Below are positions 1 to 11,200 of a stretch of 64,000 nt of DNA, piece after piece. The translations under genes and the position numbers were made by a program. Source of the stretch: CAZSDP01 sp964605665 (GTDB lineage: Bacteria; Planctomycetota; UBA8108; UBA1146); NCBI GenBank assembly GCA_964605665.1, contig CAZSDP010000023.1, positions 10,694 through 74,693 of the forward strand, read 5' to 3'. A model generated the notes under the pieces. That model worked only from the letters and a program-made list of their open reading frames with translations. It was not told the DNA's origin and did no database searches. Within the stretch, counting starts at the first letter, position 1. Each line of letters begins with the position of its first letter.

Positions 1-2877
1 GGTCCATGTCAGCTCTCCGGTACAAAGACATGCATCGGTCAAGCTGCATTGGAGGTCCTGTGGTGCAAGAGGCATCTGCTGACAGTCCGCCATGCAACAC
101 GCGGTAGGAGTGGGGTCACCGCATATCGTCGTGGCTTCGACACACACCTGATTCGTTCCCGGAAGTGGCAAAACGACTTCGACACTGGTCGCGTTCCCCG
201 GCAGAGTCTCGGCGAGAACTCCATTGATCTTGACGCGAATCTCCGAGTAGGAACTCGTGTTCTGCCAACTCACAGTCGTGAGGCAATTTTGGTCTGGCAT
301 TCCACAATCAACCATCGCTGGCTCGGTCGCCATCACAGATGGGCAGGTTGCCGAGCAACAAGTGGGGAGGGAAGCGATCTGGTTTTGAACTCCCTTGATG
401 CAGATTTCCGCGGAGATGTCGGATGTGATGTTCACCGTAGCCATCGTGGTGTTTCCAGGAAGCTCGCTGCTCAACATCCCGTTGAGGAATATCTGAATCG
501 CGTCGTAACTGCTCGGGTTGGTCCAGCTCAGAGAAATTTCACATGTGCAAGGATCGGTCAAGTTGCAGACCAGATTCTCCGGCTGCGGGGGCACCGCCGG
601 ACACTCCGCCATACAGCATGCTGTCGCTCCTGCTTGTCCGTCTTTCAGAGGAACTAGGCAGATCTGGACGCTCTCACCTGAACTGGGAAGATCGACTGTC
701 GCCGTCGTTTCGCTCCCGGGAAGAGTGACCACCAGATGCCCATTGCGGAAGATCTTGATCTCGTCAAACGTGCCGCCATTCACCCAGGTGAGCGTCACGA
801 CGCACTGGTACGGATCGACTGAGGAACAATCGAGTTGATCGATGCAGGTTTCGTCGAGGTCACAATCTGACGGATAGCCATCGCCGTCACAATCGAGCTC
901 GCAGTCATCGGGAACACCATCCCCATCGCAGTCGGGCTCGCAATCATCGTGGATCAGATTGTGGTTGCAGTCGCGCGGCTCTTCACAGTCATCGGGGATT
1001 CCATCTTGATCGCAATCGGGCTCGCAATCGTCGTGGATCGAATTGTGATTGCAGTCATCCTCTGGATGGAGTGCCATTTCGCAATCGTCGTGGAGGCCGT
1101 TCCCGTTGCAATCCTCATCCTCTTCGCAGTCGTCGGGAATTCCATCGCCGTCGCAATCGGGCTCACAATCATCAGGAGTCAAGTCGTGATCGCAGTCGGG
1201 CTCACAATCGTCGGGTATCAAATCGTGATCGCAGTCGGTCACCAGCAGACCGGCGATCTCGCAATCGTCGTGTAAACCATTTTCGTTGCAATCTTTTGGC
1301 TCTTCACAATCGTCGGGAGTCCCATCCCCATCGCAATCGTCTTCGCAGTCATCGGGGATCAAATCGAAGTCGCAATCGGGCTCACAATCATCAAGAACCC
1401 CATTGCTGTTACAGTCGGTGAAGAGCAAGTCGGTCGAATCAGGAATGGCGTTCTCATTACAGTCGTGAAAGCCGCTGTGCAGCTCCGCGAGCCCAGAGTC
1501 GGCGAAGGTTCCACTCTGGACCGGCGCTCCCAACAGGAAGTCACCGATTCCGTCTCCGTTGACATCACCGACCCCTGCAACCGATCGCCCTAACTCCCCA
1601 GCGTTTCCTTCGTAGGACCAAACCGAGACTTGCTCGATGTTTTGGGGGATCCCCGCACCCGCGAAGAAACTGCTGTCGGCGAGGCGACGTCCCGTCACCA
1701 CAAATGCTCGCCCCGCACGGTTCGACGCGATCGATCCGTTGTCGAACATCGGAGCTCCGACCACAAAGTCGAGGCGAGGGTCATCATCGACACTCTCGAC
1801 GATCGAGATCGCCGCGCCGAACTCCTCACCGAGCTGAGCGCCGATCAAGTTCCAGCGAGGAGGGATTGCATTCGGAGTCGATGCTCCTCCGCTCAAACCG
1901 GTGAGGTCGGTGTAACCCGCGATGCGGCCACGCCCCCCATCGGCATCGGGTGCTCCGACGAACAACTCGAGAGATCCGTCGCCGTCGAGGTCCGCTGGAC
2001 CGGCCACGCTGCGCCCCAGATGCTCGGCAGCAGCAGCCCCCTCGATCCACCATCGCAATTCCCAATTCCCAGGGGAAAGCCGCGTGAGGAGATAAGCAGC
2101 ACCCGCCTCCGCAACGCTATTTGAAACCAACGGAGCTCCCACCACGACCGATCCCGGCGCCATCTTCGAACTCGAAAGTGCCGCTCCGAAAGCACCGCCT
2201 GGCCTGATTCCTTGAAAGACTCCATCGAGAGTCGGAGAGTTTCCGCCGAGGTAGGCAGTGATCGTCCCAGTGGGTACGCCCGAGACATCCGCCTGCGGCG
2301 CCCCGACGATCAAGTCGAGAATTCCATCTTCATTCAACTCACCGAGACAAACCGTCTCTCCGAAGCGGGATCCGGCATGAGGTCCGTCCACGCTCCATTG
2401 CGCAACGGAGAGAGAGCCAGCGATCGCGCTCGAAGTGAGTGGGCCAAAGAAGACTCCGACACTTCCAAGCGATGCGCCTCCGGTCGAGGCACCCGGTGCC
2501 CCGATCACAAGATCGGCGATCGAATCACCATTCACATCTCCGAGCGCAACTGAGGCGCCAAGTTCTTCACCTGCAGAGGTTCCATTCAGCGTCCAGATTG
2601 GAGTCAAGGAGAGAGCCCCCGTGGCACTGCCCGCAAAGACGAGAACTTTTCCCGCTCCCACTTCGGTGGTGGTGGCGTTCGGCGCAGCGATCACAAAGTC
2701 GGCGATTCCGTCTCCGGTCAGATCGGATCCCCCCGCCACCACATCCCCCAACCGGGTTCCTGCAGTGTCCCCTGTCATCGTCCACGTCGTCCCCCCAGCG
2801 AGGAGCGTCGATGAGATCAGCCCATTGCACAGCAGGAGGATGCCGCAGAGCACGCAGAGGATGCGAGAAAGAGACAT
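1..2877 (-). CDS. Secreted FG-GAP / thrombospondin-3-like / Fn3-like modular protein, C-terminus outside window
   Basis: An open frame of 959 codons runs from ATG at 2877 to the window edge, so the C-terminus is missing. AAAGGTGAT lies about ten bases before the start. Residues 1-27 look like a signal peptide. About 30-465 are FG-GAP/integrin-alpha-like repeats (D-x-NGDG-x-D-LxVGAP), which fold as a calcium-binding propeller. About 470-675 hold many DCDxDGxPDDCE units resembling thrombospondin type 3 calcium-binding repeats. From about 675 there are three complete Fn3-like modules (PxxLxCxLTDPCTC, LSWTNPSSYDxIxI) and the start of a fourth. The plan matches the N-terminal part of the 2066-residue protein at 8258-14458, so a dockerin-like end beyond the edge is likely but not seen. 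Extracellular or cell-surface location is inferred. The biological role is unknown. Confidence 0.85.
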   Translation of the reverse strand, partial: MSLSRILCVLCGILLLCNGLISSTLLAGGTTWTMTGDTAGTRLGDVVAGGSDLTGDGIADFVIAAPNATTTEVGAGKVLVFAGSATGALSLTPIWTLNGTSAGEELGASVALGDVNGDSIADLVIGAPGASTGGASLGSVGVFFGPLTSSAIAGSLSVAQWSVDGPHAGSRFGETVCLGELNEDGILDLIVGAPQADVSGVPTGTITAYLGGNSPTLDGVFQGIRPGGAFGAALSSSKMAPGSVVVGAPLVSNSVAEAGAAYLLTRLSPGNWELRWWIEGAAAAEHLGRSVAGPADLDGDGSLELFVGAPDADGGRGRIAGYTDLTGLSGGASTPNAIPPRWNLIGAQLGEEFGAAISIVESVDDDPRLDFVVGAPMFDNGSIASNRAGRAFVVTGRRLADSSFFAGAGIPQNIEQVSVWSYEGNAGELGRSVAGVGDVNGDGIGDFLLGAPVQSGTFADSGLAELHSGFHDCNENAIPDSTDLLFTDCNSNGVLDDCEPDCDFDLIPDDCEDDCDGDGTPDDCEEPKDCNENGLHDDCEIAGLLVTDCDHDLIPDDCEPDCDHDLTPDDCEPDCDGDGIPDDCEEDEDCNGNGLHDDCEMALHPEDDCNHNSIHDDCEPDCDQDGIPDDCEEPRDCNHNLIHDDCEPDCDGDGVPDDCELDCDGDGYPSDCDLDETCIDQLDCSSVDPYQCVVTLTWVNGGTFDEIKIFRNGHLVVTLPGSETTATVDLPSSGESVQICLVPLKDGQAGATACCMAECPAVPPQPENLVCNLTDPCTCEISLSWTNPSSYDAIQIFLNGMLSSELPGNTTMATVNITSDISAEICIKGVQNQIASLPTCCSATCPSVMATEPAMVDCGMPDQNCLTTVSWQNTSSYSEIRVKINGVLAETLPGNATSVEVVLPLPGTNQVCVEATTICGDPTPTACCMADCQQMPLAPQDLQCSLTDACLCTGELTWT

Positions 2878-3273
2878 AGGAGATCACCTTTAAAGATCGA
2901 GACCGGAAGCGACCTTGCAGCCAACCCCTTCGAGAGAGAAGAGGGGGCCCACGGTCACTCCGCTACACCGGAAAATGTGTGAGAAAGGATGTTCGGAAAG
3001 CTCGGCTTTCCCGCCGTCGATCCCAACGAAAATTTCGGTGGAGAGCGATGGAAAGTAAGCCTATACAAACCCACATCCATCTTCCCGGCGAACGGCAGAA
3101 TTGCAAGGCTAGAAAGCGAGATTTACCGGCCTGAGACCGGAGAAGCAAGGCCACATAAATCTATACTGGAAAAATACTTACAGATGTGGCCCCGCCGCGG
3201 CGCCCGAGGCGGTCCATCGATCTCAAGAGGGAAGCTGACAAGAACGATTCACCGCGCTCAAAATCTGACGAAA
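2878..3273. other. Intergenic region, nothing recognised
   Basis: This gap lies upstream of the partial FG-GAP protein and downstream of the next dockerin-like gene. Short open frames in it have no recognisable motif. I see no RNA gene and no convincing terminator. The promoter of the downstream minus-strand gene should lie here. Confidence 0.5.
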
Positions 3274-4350
3274 TCACTGACAAATGGGGGTGCCAGGATC
3301 GCAATCGAGAGGATCGTCGGTGTCGTCCCAACCGCAGTCGGGAAAGGGTGCAGCGGGGGCTTGTCCGCCGGAGAAGAGATAGTTCAACCCGGCGATCACA
3401 TCGTTCAGCGCGACGCTCCCGTCATCGTTGCAATCGAGCGCGTCGAGGCAAGGTGCGCTCCCTCCGGCAAAGAGGTACTGCAAGGTGCTGATCACGTCCG
3501 CCAACGCGATCGATCCATTCCCGTCGGCGTCCCCTCGGATCAACCGAACTCCCAAGTTCTCGACGATCTCAATCTGACCATCGGTCGGCGGGGTCGTGGG
3601 CGTCATGCTCGCCGTTTCGAGATTGATCACATACGGCATCAACGGATCACCCAGCTCCTCGGTGAACTGAAGAGGGGTGGCCACATCCACCGGCGCGAGC
3701 GGTGAGATCTGATACTGAATCGTCAGGATTTCGAGGTCGTCGCCACTCGGAAGGAGATTGTTGAGCGGTGGAATCAGATCGACCAGGAAGAAGAAGGTGA
3801 TCCCCGGTGCACCGGAAGTAACCGGGTCCAAATCGAGTCCGGTGAATCCTGGTCCATTTGCGAGGTTCGTTTCGGCGAGAGCTCCTGAAACAAAGGCGTC
3901 GCTCACGCTGAGAAGAGCCCCATCGTGGGAAATTCCAAATCCGGCCGCATTCACCCCAGCAGATCCACTACTCGAAAGCCGAACAGGTACGTCGACGACA
4001 GTTCCCGGAACACCACTGACGCTATCGATGGAGAAGGTTCCAGTGACGCCAAATGCCCCCGTGCAGCCGAAACTGCTCGCACCACAGTCGGCGATGAGCT
4101 CATAGACGTACACCCCCACCGGAGGCTGATCGATGAATGTGGTATCGGTGCCGGGAAGCACCGCAATCGAAGCTCCATCTCGATAGAGAGTCAATGAACT
4201 GTAGGACCCGGGGAGTGCCCAGCTCAAAACGATATCGGTCCCCTGCGTCGCACAATCGAGAGTTCCCAAGTCAGGGCATTGTCCCACTGCTAAGGTCGCA
4301 AGGGACAGGACGATCATGGCAACGATAAGAAGACGAAGAGCTGTGGTCAT
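3274..4350 (-). CDS. Secreted cohesin-like/dockerin-like protein, 358 aa
   Basis: The protein has a signal peptide (about 1-24), an Fn3-like module (about 25-95, with LSWALPGSYSSLTLYRDG), a cohesin-like beta-sandwich (about 105-255, with GTVVDVPVRLSSSG and AAGFGISHD) and a C-terminal dockerin-like pair of EF-hand loops (GDADGNGSIALADVISTLQYLF, then a second DCNDDGSVALNDVI loop). It ends in a conserved tail, CG...DPLDC...CQ. ATG at 4350 is preferred over the in-frame TTG at 4353 because GGGGAGGA is correctly spaced before it. It is one of several tandem paralogues. Type I dockerins bind cohesins by calcium-dependent pairing in cellulosomes. In Planctomycetota such modules are common in surface proteins of unknown role, so no cellulosome is implied. 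Confidence 0.85.
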   Translation of the reverse strand: MTTALRLLIVAMIVLSLATLAVGQCPDLGTLDCATQGTDIVLSWALPGSYSSLTLYRDGASIAVLPGTDTTFIDQPPVGVYVYELIADCGASSFGCTGAFGVTGTFSIDSVSGVPGTVVDVPVRLSSSGSAGVNAAGFGISHDGALLSVSDAFVSGALAETNLANGPGFTGLDLDPVTSGAPGITFFFLVDLIPPLNNLLPSGDDLEILTIQYQISPLAPVDVATPLQFTEELGDPLMPYVINLETASMTPTTPPTDGQIEIVENLGVRLIRGDADGNGSIALADVISTLQYLFAGGSAPCLDALDCNDDGSVALNDVIAGLNYLFSGGQAPAAPFPDCGWDDTDDPLDCDPGTPICQ

Positions 4351-4625
4351 CAAATCCTCCCCAAGGGACGATGGGCAAAGTACAAGTTCAGGCTCCGATT
4401 AAGCCTGCCCCGAAAAGAGCCCACGGGCAAATCGTCAGAAAGTGGGACCGCACCAGAACCAATTGGAATGCATACTTATGTCAATTCGGCCCAAATCGGT
4501 ACCAGCGTACTGATCTGAGACTCACGAGTGAGAATCGATCATCTGTCAGGGCATTCACCCGATTGGCGTTGATTGAGCGACACCGGCAAACACCGGCGCC
4601 ACTCAATCAGCGACCGCCTTCACCC

Positions 4626-6356
4626 TCAGGGGCAATAGGCTGGATCCACCGCACAATCCAAGGCGTCGGGAGTCGGATCGAGCTCGCACGTCGCCGGATT
4701 CGTCGGTGGGAAAGGCGCGGCAAGAGGACCCGCTCCTCCAAAGAGATAGTTCAAGAGAGCGATGGCATCGGAGATGGTTCTCATTCCATCGTCGTTGACA
4801 TCTTGTTGGTCGTCACACATCGGATCTGGGATCGCCCCCGGCGTGAACAACAACTGCAAACATGCGATCGCATCGACCAAAGTGATACTGTTGTCCTGAT
4901 TGCAATCTCCCCGGATGAATTTTCCTCCGATGAGGACAGAGCCATCGTCAGTGATCGGAGTCACCGGAGCGAAGACTCCCGTCATTGGATCTCTCAAACT
5001 CAATTCCGGTGAGATCGGGAAGGGCGAACCCAAAGTATCGGTGAAGGTAATTGAAGTCGGACCAGACGCAGCCCCGGCAACCACCTCGTATTCGATCTCA
5101 ACCACCCGCGGACCTGGACCGCTCACCGGAATGGTCAGAGGTGCGACGTCTTCCTCAAAGACTGCGACATACGTCAATCCCGAGTTCATCGAGTCGATGG
5201 TCAGTTGCTCGAATCCAGCTGCGATCGTCACATCGCCAGAAAGAGTCATCCCCGTAGGATTCAAACGAGTGGAGTCATGGCGCAATCCAAACTGCACTCC
5301 TCCGACGAGGCCAGCGGTATGTTGAAACCGAATCGGAACCGTCGTAGAGCCGCCGGAGGCAAGAACGTCGTCGTCAGCGGAGAGACGCAGCACCTCGACG
5401 GAGCACGATGTCGACGATTGCGGTCCCCCTCCCGGTGGATCGGGGCATTGGCCAATCACGACGTACTCCTGCGTCCCCAATTCAGGGGTCGTATCGAGGA
5501 ATGAGGTCTCGGTTCCATTGGGAAGAGTCGCGATCACGACACCATTTCTCTGAATGTCGATCGAGGTGAAGTCTTGGGGGTTGGACCAATCGAGCTGGAC
5601 CCCTCCGAGACCCGGCTGACAGGTCAAAAGCTCCGGGGCCGTGCAGCCCGCCACCACTGTGACGAGCCCGCTATTCGCCAGCAGATCACAGCACAAAATT
5701 TCAGCGCCAGCTGCGTCGATGACACTCGGCTCAGCGACAGCACTTCCTTTCCTCACCGAAATCAAGAATTCCTCTCCCGGCTGTGCGGCGAGCGGAATGC
5801 CATAGGTGAGACGCATAACCACATGTGAACCAGCTTCCAGTACCCCAGGTGGAGTGCTCGGAATGAGTTCCATAACCACTGCGAGCTCCGCACTCCCTCC
5901 AAGAAGAGGAAGAGTCGCAGCCCCCTGGCCCGAACAATTGGGAAGCGCAGGGAAATTGTGGACATCACAACCTGGAAGAGTCGGTATGACACAGTCGAGC
6001 GGGTCACAGATAGTCGCACCCGGACACTCAGGATACGTATTCATAAAGTCGAGCGCCGGAGGGCTATTATTGCTCGATAGCAAAGGTGGAACGACTCCAC
6101 CATCTCCAGCAAAGGCGACTTCCAGAAGATCCAAGGAACCCGAGCTTGAGCTGCAGGAAATCACTTCAAGATTGAAAGCGGTCACGTCACTCGAAGTCTG
6201 CAAAGTCACTTCGAGCGTCACGGTACTGCCGGCAAGACCGGTTGCGGAGGAAATGGCAAAGTTCGCTTGTCCCTCTGCAGAAGAAGCAAGCACCAGTAGA
6301 AACAGGGAAGTCGCTCCGACGAAACGGAGCAGAGAGAGCGTTGAAGTTGACATCAT
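4626..6356 (-). CDS. Secreted protein with two cohesin-like modules, Fn3-like module and dockerin-like tail, 576 aa
   Basis: A signal peptide covers about 1-30. A first cohesin-like module (about 30-215, starting FAISSATGLAGSTVTLEV) is followed by an Fn3-like module (about 235-320, LDWSNPQDFTSIDIQRNG). A second cohesin-like module follows (about 325-470), and the dockerin-like C-terminus begins at FIRGDCNQDNSITLVDAI, with a second loop in DVNDDGMRTISDAIALLNYLF. The last residues repeat the cysteine tail (C...DALDC...YCP). The first two codons are ATGATG, so the start may be 6356 or 6353; AAAGGA lies about ten bases upstream. The gene is in line with, and separated by short gaps from, its paralogues at 3274 and 6378. 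Function beyond extracellular or surface assembly cannot be read from the sequence. Confidence 0.85.
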   Translation of the reverse strand: MMSTSTLSLLRFVGATSLFLLVLASSAEGQANFAISSATGLAGSTVTLEVTLQTSSDVTAFNLEVISCSSSSGSLDLLEVAFAGDGGVVPPLLSSNNSPPALDFMNTYPECPGATICDPLDCVIPTLPGCDVHNFPALPNCSGQGAATLPLLGGSAELAVVMELIPSTPPGVLEAGSHVVMRLTYGIPLAAQPGEEFLISVRKGSAVAEPSVIDAAGAEILCCDLLANSGLVTVVAGCTAPELLTCQPGLGGVQLDWSNPQDFTSIDIQRNGVVIATLPNGTETSFLDTTPELGTQEYVVIGQCPDPPGGGPQSSTSCSVEVLRLSADDDVLASGGSTTVPIRFQHTAGLVGGVQFGLRHDSTRLNPTGMTLSGDVTIAAGFEQLTIDSMNSGLTYVAVFEEDVAPLTIPVSGPGPRVVEIEYEVVAGAASGPTSITFTDTLGSPFPISPELSLRDPMTGVFAPVTPITDDGSVLIGGKFIRGDCNQDNSITLVDAIACLQLLFTPGAIPDPMCDDQQDVNDDGMRTISDAIALLNYLFGGAGPLAAPFPPTNPATCELDPTPDALDCAVDPAYCP

Positions 6357-6377
6357 GATCTCTAATCCTTTCGTCGC

Positions 6378-7955
6378 TTATGGACAGAAGCTTGTCATGC
6401 AATCGAGGGAATCGGACACCGTGTCCGGCCCACAATCTGCGTCGGTGAAGGTCATGAAGGTCGGATCCGGGGGTGGAGGACCCGCTCCAAAAGTGAAGGC
6501 CAGGAGATAGAGCGGGTCAGCGATGTTGACCACTCCGTTGTCATCCACATCTGCAGCATCCATACAACCGATGACGACATCGGGCACACCCATCGTCGGA
6601 AAGAGAAACCTCAAGAGAATCACCACATCAGTGACCGTGGGAGTGAAGCTCCCGTCGAGATCTCCCCGAACAAAGTCACCGATCACCAAGACTGAGCCGT
6701 TGTCAGAGGTGATGGTCGAGACATCTTCGCCGACGTCCGCACCACCCGGGATCGTCGGGTTCGGGCGGAGGCACACCGCCTGAATCGGCGTGGTATTCGG
6801 AGCCAACGCGGCAAATTGCAATTCGGTCTCGCCAGAGACCGCTCCAGTAGTCACCTCGTAACAAAGACGAACAATCTCCAGATCAGACCCGAGGGGGATC
6901 GGGGTGAAGTTCCCCGATGGAATTCCCGCGTCCATGACGGCGCCGACAGACACTCCATCCATTCCAACCGTCGCATATACAAATCCAGCAATCACCAACG
7001 CATTCAGTGCATCGCCTTCTATGGCGGGGGTCATGCAGGGAGTCAACACCGCCGGATCGTGGGTCACCCCAAATCCGAACGCGACCAAGCCAAAGCTACC
7101 GCTGTGACTGAGGAGAACCGGCACTTCAACCATCTCCCCCGAGCTAACCGTCACCATGTCTGCGATGTCGAAGAAAGCCGCCGAGGTCGGCAACACTTCG
7201 CAGGTCACAGGTAATCCAGCACACGCTCCTGGAACACCGCAGTCCCCACCCATCAGACCAATCACCGTGTACTGCCATCCCAGTTGACCCGTAGGCAACG
7301 GAGGGAGCATTTCGGTGAAGCTGGTCGCATCTCCTTGCAACAGAGTGCAATCCGTTGTGGGAGAAGCGGGGTCTGCTCCAGATGGGCGACGCTCGACAAT
7401 GATATTGGTGTATTGCGCGTGGGTTGGAATCGACCAAGAGAGGTTAGTCTCTCCTTGCGACGTTCCGCACAAAGCGTTTTCAACTGAAGGACTGCTGACC
7501 GTCAGGGCAATGTTGGGCACATCGATCGGCGGCGTGAGCGGAGTTGGACAATCAATGTCAGCTCCCATGCTATCCACGACGACCAGCATCAATTGCATTT
7601 GCCCACTGGCAAAAACCGGAGCCAGTATCTCGATTTGCACGAGACCTCCAACTGACGCGCAATCGGTCACCTCGACTGGAAGCTCGTTCGCCGGATTGAC
7701 GGGATCGACCGCAAGGATCGCAAGAGTCTTCGGAGAGCTTGATTGGCAACTATCGAACGGACTCAAGGTGTACTCGAGGCGATACACTGCTTGACTGCAC
7801 ATCGTCGCGCCACGCCCAGCGCCCAAGTAGGTCGCAGAGACGTTCTGCAAGCTGTTACAGTCCGGATCCTGTCCGAACAAAGATACGTTGGACATCAGTA
7901 CCGAACTCCCGATGAGAAATCCGACCCAGAGCCAACGGGGAAGGGGAATTTTCAT
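6378..7955 (-). CDS. Secreted Fn3-like/cohesin-like/dockerin-like protein, 525 aa
   Basis: A signal peptide (about 1-30, ending SLFGQ) is followed by a beta-rich N-terminal domain without a clear family (about 30-145), an Fn3-like module (about 150-245, LSWSIPTHAQYTNIIVERR), a cohesin-like module (about 250-420, VSSGEMVEVPVLLSHSG and AFGFGVTHD) and a dockerin-like C-terminus (FVRGDLDGSFTPTVTDVVILL, then DVDDNGVVNIADPLYLL). The tail CG...DSLDC...FCP is shared with its neighbours. ATG at 7955 is used rather than TTG at 7958; GAGGAG lies ten bases upstream. The stop lies 22 bases from the start of the 576-residue paralogue, so the two genes may be cotranscribed. Role unknown; surface or extracellular location is inferred. 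Confidence 0.85.
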   Translation of the reverse strand: MKIPLPRWLWVGFLIGSSVLMSNVSLFGQDPDCNSLQNVSATYLGAGRGATMCSQAVYRLEYTLSPFDSCQSSSPKTLAILAVDPVNPANELPVEVTDCASVGGLVQIEILAPVFASGQMQLMLVVVDSMGADIDCPTPLTPPIDVPNIALTVSSPSVENALCGTSQGETNLSWSIPTHAQYTNIIVERRPSGADPASPTTDCTLLQGDATSFTEMLPPLPTGQLGWQYTVIGLMGGDCGVPGACAGLPVTCEVLPTSAAFFDIADMVTVSSGEMVEVPVLLSHSGSFGLVAFGFGVTHDPAVLTPCMTPAIEGDALNALVIAGFVYATVGMDGVSVGAVMDAGIPSGNFTPIPLGSDLEIVRLCYEVTTGAVSGETELQFAALAPNTTPIQAVCLRPNPTIPGGADVGEDVSTITSDNGSVLVIGDFVRGDLDGSFTPTVTDVVILLRFLFPTMGVPDVVIGCMDAADVDDNGVVNIADPLYLLAFTFGAGPPPPDPTFMTFTDADCGPDTVSDSLDCMTSFCP

Positions 7956-8257
7956 CAAACCGAAACTCCTCGAATCAATAGTTCAGGGATCGTAGAAACG
8001 TCGTATCGACGGCGTTGATCCCCTAAAAACAGTGAGTGGCGATTGTCGTCATAATACGAAATTTCCTTCGCCATACCGCTAAAACTCAAGTGTAGAAATT
8101 GTGTTTTCTCACCCAAAAGCCAATTCACTTATGGGTGCTTCTCTAGACCCCCAATGCGACGCCCTGAGATCCAATCTTCCCTCGATTTCGACGAGGGTCT
8201 TTTCCAGAAAAAACTCCGTTTTCTTCGAGCAATACCGTCGAGGGCTGCTCTTCCGTT
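7956..8257. other. Intergenic region between dockerin-like genes
   Basis: Three hundred bases with no supported gene. Around 8179-8198 there is a short inverted repeat (CCCTCG / CGAGGG) that is followed by TCTTTT on the plus strand. It could be a weak terminator, but no plus-strand gene ends here. Confidence 0.4.
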
Positions 8258-11200
8258 TTATTCTGAACAGGGATCGGGACACGCGTCATACGACTCACAT
8301 TCGAGAGAGTCTGAAGTGTTCAAATCAAGCGCGCAATCGAGCCCCCCCGGCAAGCTCAGAGTTCCTTGGAAGAGGTAACTCAAAACATAGAGGGGGTCAG
8401 CGATGTTCAATGATCCACTATCATTCACATCACACGCATCGTGGCAGTTCAATTGCATATTTCCATTGAAGATCTCATTGAGCAACAGCACCGCGTCCGC
8501 AATCGAAACCTCGCCGTTTTCATTGCAGTCCCCTCGGCAAAATGCCACGAAGCTGGCATCGCCCTCGAGAGTGATCGTTCCCGCCATCCGAATCGGTTCG
8601 TATTCGAACCCTGACACCACAACCAAATTGTCGATCGGAGGAGAGCCCAGTTCATCTTGGAAGAACAACTGGGTCTGCAGAGGGCTTTGCGACACATTGC
8701 AGCTCGAAGTGTAGGTCGCGACCGCAACCGCTCGTTCGGTGGCAAAAGCGAGTGTTTCCGGCGCGTTGTAGACAGAGTAGCTCACCCCCAAGGTCCAACC
8801 CGCCTCGCTCATCTGGTATGAGAAGAACTCTGGCCCACCGTCGGGGAGGCTGTACAGCGCAGCTCCGGGGGCGACTCCGATCGGAGTCAAATGCTGAGGA
8901 TCGTGAGCGACTGCCATCGAGAATCCGGTCGTTGGAGCCGGATCGACGCAGAAGGTGGTCGGTAACTCTTCGATGGTGATCGTCACCGGCACCGTAGAAG
9001 CTCCCCCATTGCTCGACACAGGAACCGAAGCGTCCTGAATTCGATAGCGGAACATCAATGCAGGAGTGAAGGTTAACGAGCAGCTCTCTGTTTCTTCGAT
9101 TATCGTCCCGCCACTATCGCAGCGACCGGTGATCTCATAGGTCACGGTTCCGAGACACTGCTGCGTCAATCCGGCGTCGGTCACGCTGTTGACCCCCGCA
9201 GGAAGCTCTGCAAAGGGAACGCCGTTGCGAGTCACGGTGACCGAATTGTAGCTCCCTTCCCAGGTGACGAGGGCAGTCCCATCGGGCTGCAAGTCACAGC
9301 TGAGAGCAGAAGGCGGATCACACTCACAGTTGTCGGGGATTCCATCATGATCTTGGTCGAGAGCCTCCCCATTCATCAGTTCACAGATGTCGGGAGTTCC
9401 GTCGCCGTCGCAATCAGACTCACAAATGTCGGAAATGCCATTCCCATCGCAGTCTGCGGAGAAGTCGGGCTCACATTCATCGGGAGTTCCATTTTGGTTG
9501 CAATCATCTTCGCAATCATCGGGAACGCCATCCTGGTCACAGTCGTACTGACATGAATCTGGAATTCCGTCGGGCTGACAGTCATCGACCAGTCCCAACT
9601 GAATGTCACAACTATCGGGAATCCCGTTTTCGTTGCAATCAAGGAAGTTACCTCCGAGATCACAGGCATCGGGATGTCCATTTCCGTCGCAGTCTGCCTC
9701 GCATACATCAGGAATTCCGTCTTCGTCACAATCGTCTTGGCATTCGTCTGGAATTCCATCCGGAATTCCATCGAGAAATGCGCAATCTTGGCTGTGGCCA
9801 TTCGCGATATCGCAAGCATCGGGAATCCCGTTGTTATTGCAGTCATCCAAAGCAACATCGACCGTGATGACTTGCTCCGCTTGTCTTTCGTTCCCATGGA
9901 TATCGGTGACGGTCCAGATGATGGTCGTGGATCCAGGGGGATACGTCCCACTCGGATTTTCCGCACCGGAACGATCGTTGGTTACCGAAGCGACTCCACT
10001 ATTGTCGGAAGTGGTCGGCATCGGAATCGTCACCATCGCATCGCACGACTGCAATTCGATAGGGACAACTATCGGACCACTGGTGGTGATTTCGGGAAGC
10101 TCCATGTCGGCAACGGTCAGGGTAAAACTTGATTCGCTCATATTAGTCGAGGCATCGGTCGCCGTGAAACTGACCGTGTGCTCTCCAACTCCGAAGGTGC
10201 CCCCCGAGACGAAGCTCGATTCCAGCGTCGCGCCTGGGCAGTTGTCGATCACTTGAGGATCGTTCCACTGAAAGGTCGCTGTACTACTACCTGGATCGGT
10301 CGAGACCGCCTGGTCGGTGGGAACCCCAGAGATCTGAGGGACTTGATTGTCTTCGACTGTCACTGCGAAGGATGTCTGCACCATATCCCATGCCGAATCG
10401 GTCGCAGTCACCGTAACCATCGTCGTACCAACCGGGAATGTTGAACCCGATTCATGGCTCAGGGAGAGAACCGCTCCGTCGCAGTTGTCCAATGCCATGG
10501 GATCGACCCAGGTCACTGCAGCGTGACACACTCCCGGCTCTGCATCTATGACGATATCGGTGGGCGTTCCCTCAATCGTTGGAGACTCACTATCCAATAC
10601 CGTGACCGTGAAACTCGTCGTTGTTTCATTCCCCCCTGTATCGGTAGCGATCACCGTGACAGAAGTCGTCCCTACCTCGAAAAAACTACCAGGAGGAGGA
10701 CTACAGCTTACCGTGTAATCTGAACAGAGATCTGTCGCCTCTGGCAACGACCAAGTTGCCGTTGCTCCACACATTCCTAGCTCATTGCCGAGAGTTTGAT
10801 CAGAGACCATGGTGGTAAAGGTGGGCGCTTCTCGATCGAGTACCGTAACGGTAAAGCTCTCAGTCGTGCTTAAGCCCAAGTGATCGGTGGCGGTGTACTG
10901 CACCGATGTAGTACCGACCGGGAAAGAACTACCCGGCGGATACGTCGCGGTCATTCCCGACAGATCACAATTGTCGGCAGCGGTTGGCTCGTCCCAACTC
11001 ACCACCACTTCGCAGTGACCAACCGGAGCATCGACCGTGATCATCGACGGCATTCCAGAGATCGTTGGTCCCTCTTGATCGATCACGGTAACCGTGAATG
11101 AGAGTTGGGCGCTTTGACCAAAGGAGTCCGTGGCGGTGTAGGTTACAACCGTTTCCCCACGCGGGAAGTGGTCACCCGGTGTATGGGAAGACTCGAAAGA

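Noticed and set aside
949..1275. Plus-strand hydrophobic frame inside the TSP3-like region
   Set aside because: It is the antisense of the DCDxDG repeats; the hydrophobic look arises from reading GAT/GAC codons in reverse.
850..1470. Dense short repeats resembling a CRISPR array or satellite
   Set aside because: They are codon-level repeats coding for DCDxDGxPDDCE units in the minus-strand protein; spacing and drift do not fit CRISPR repeats and spacers.
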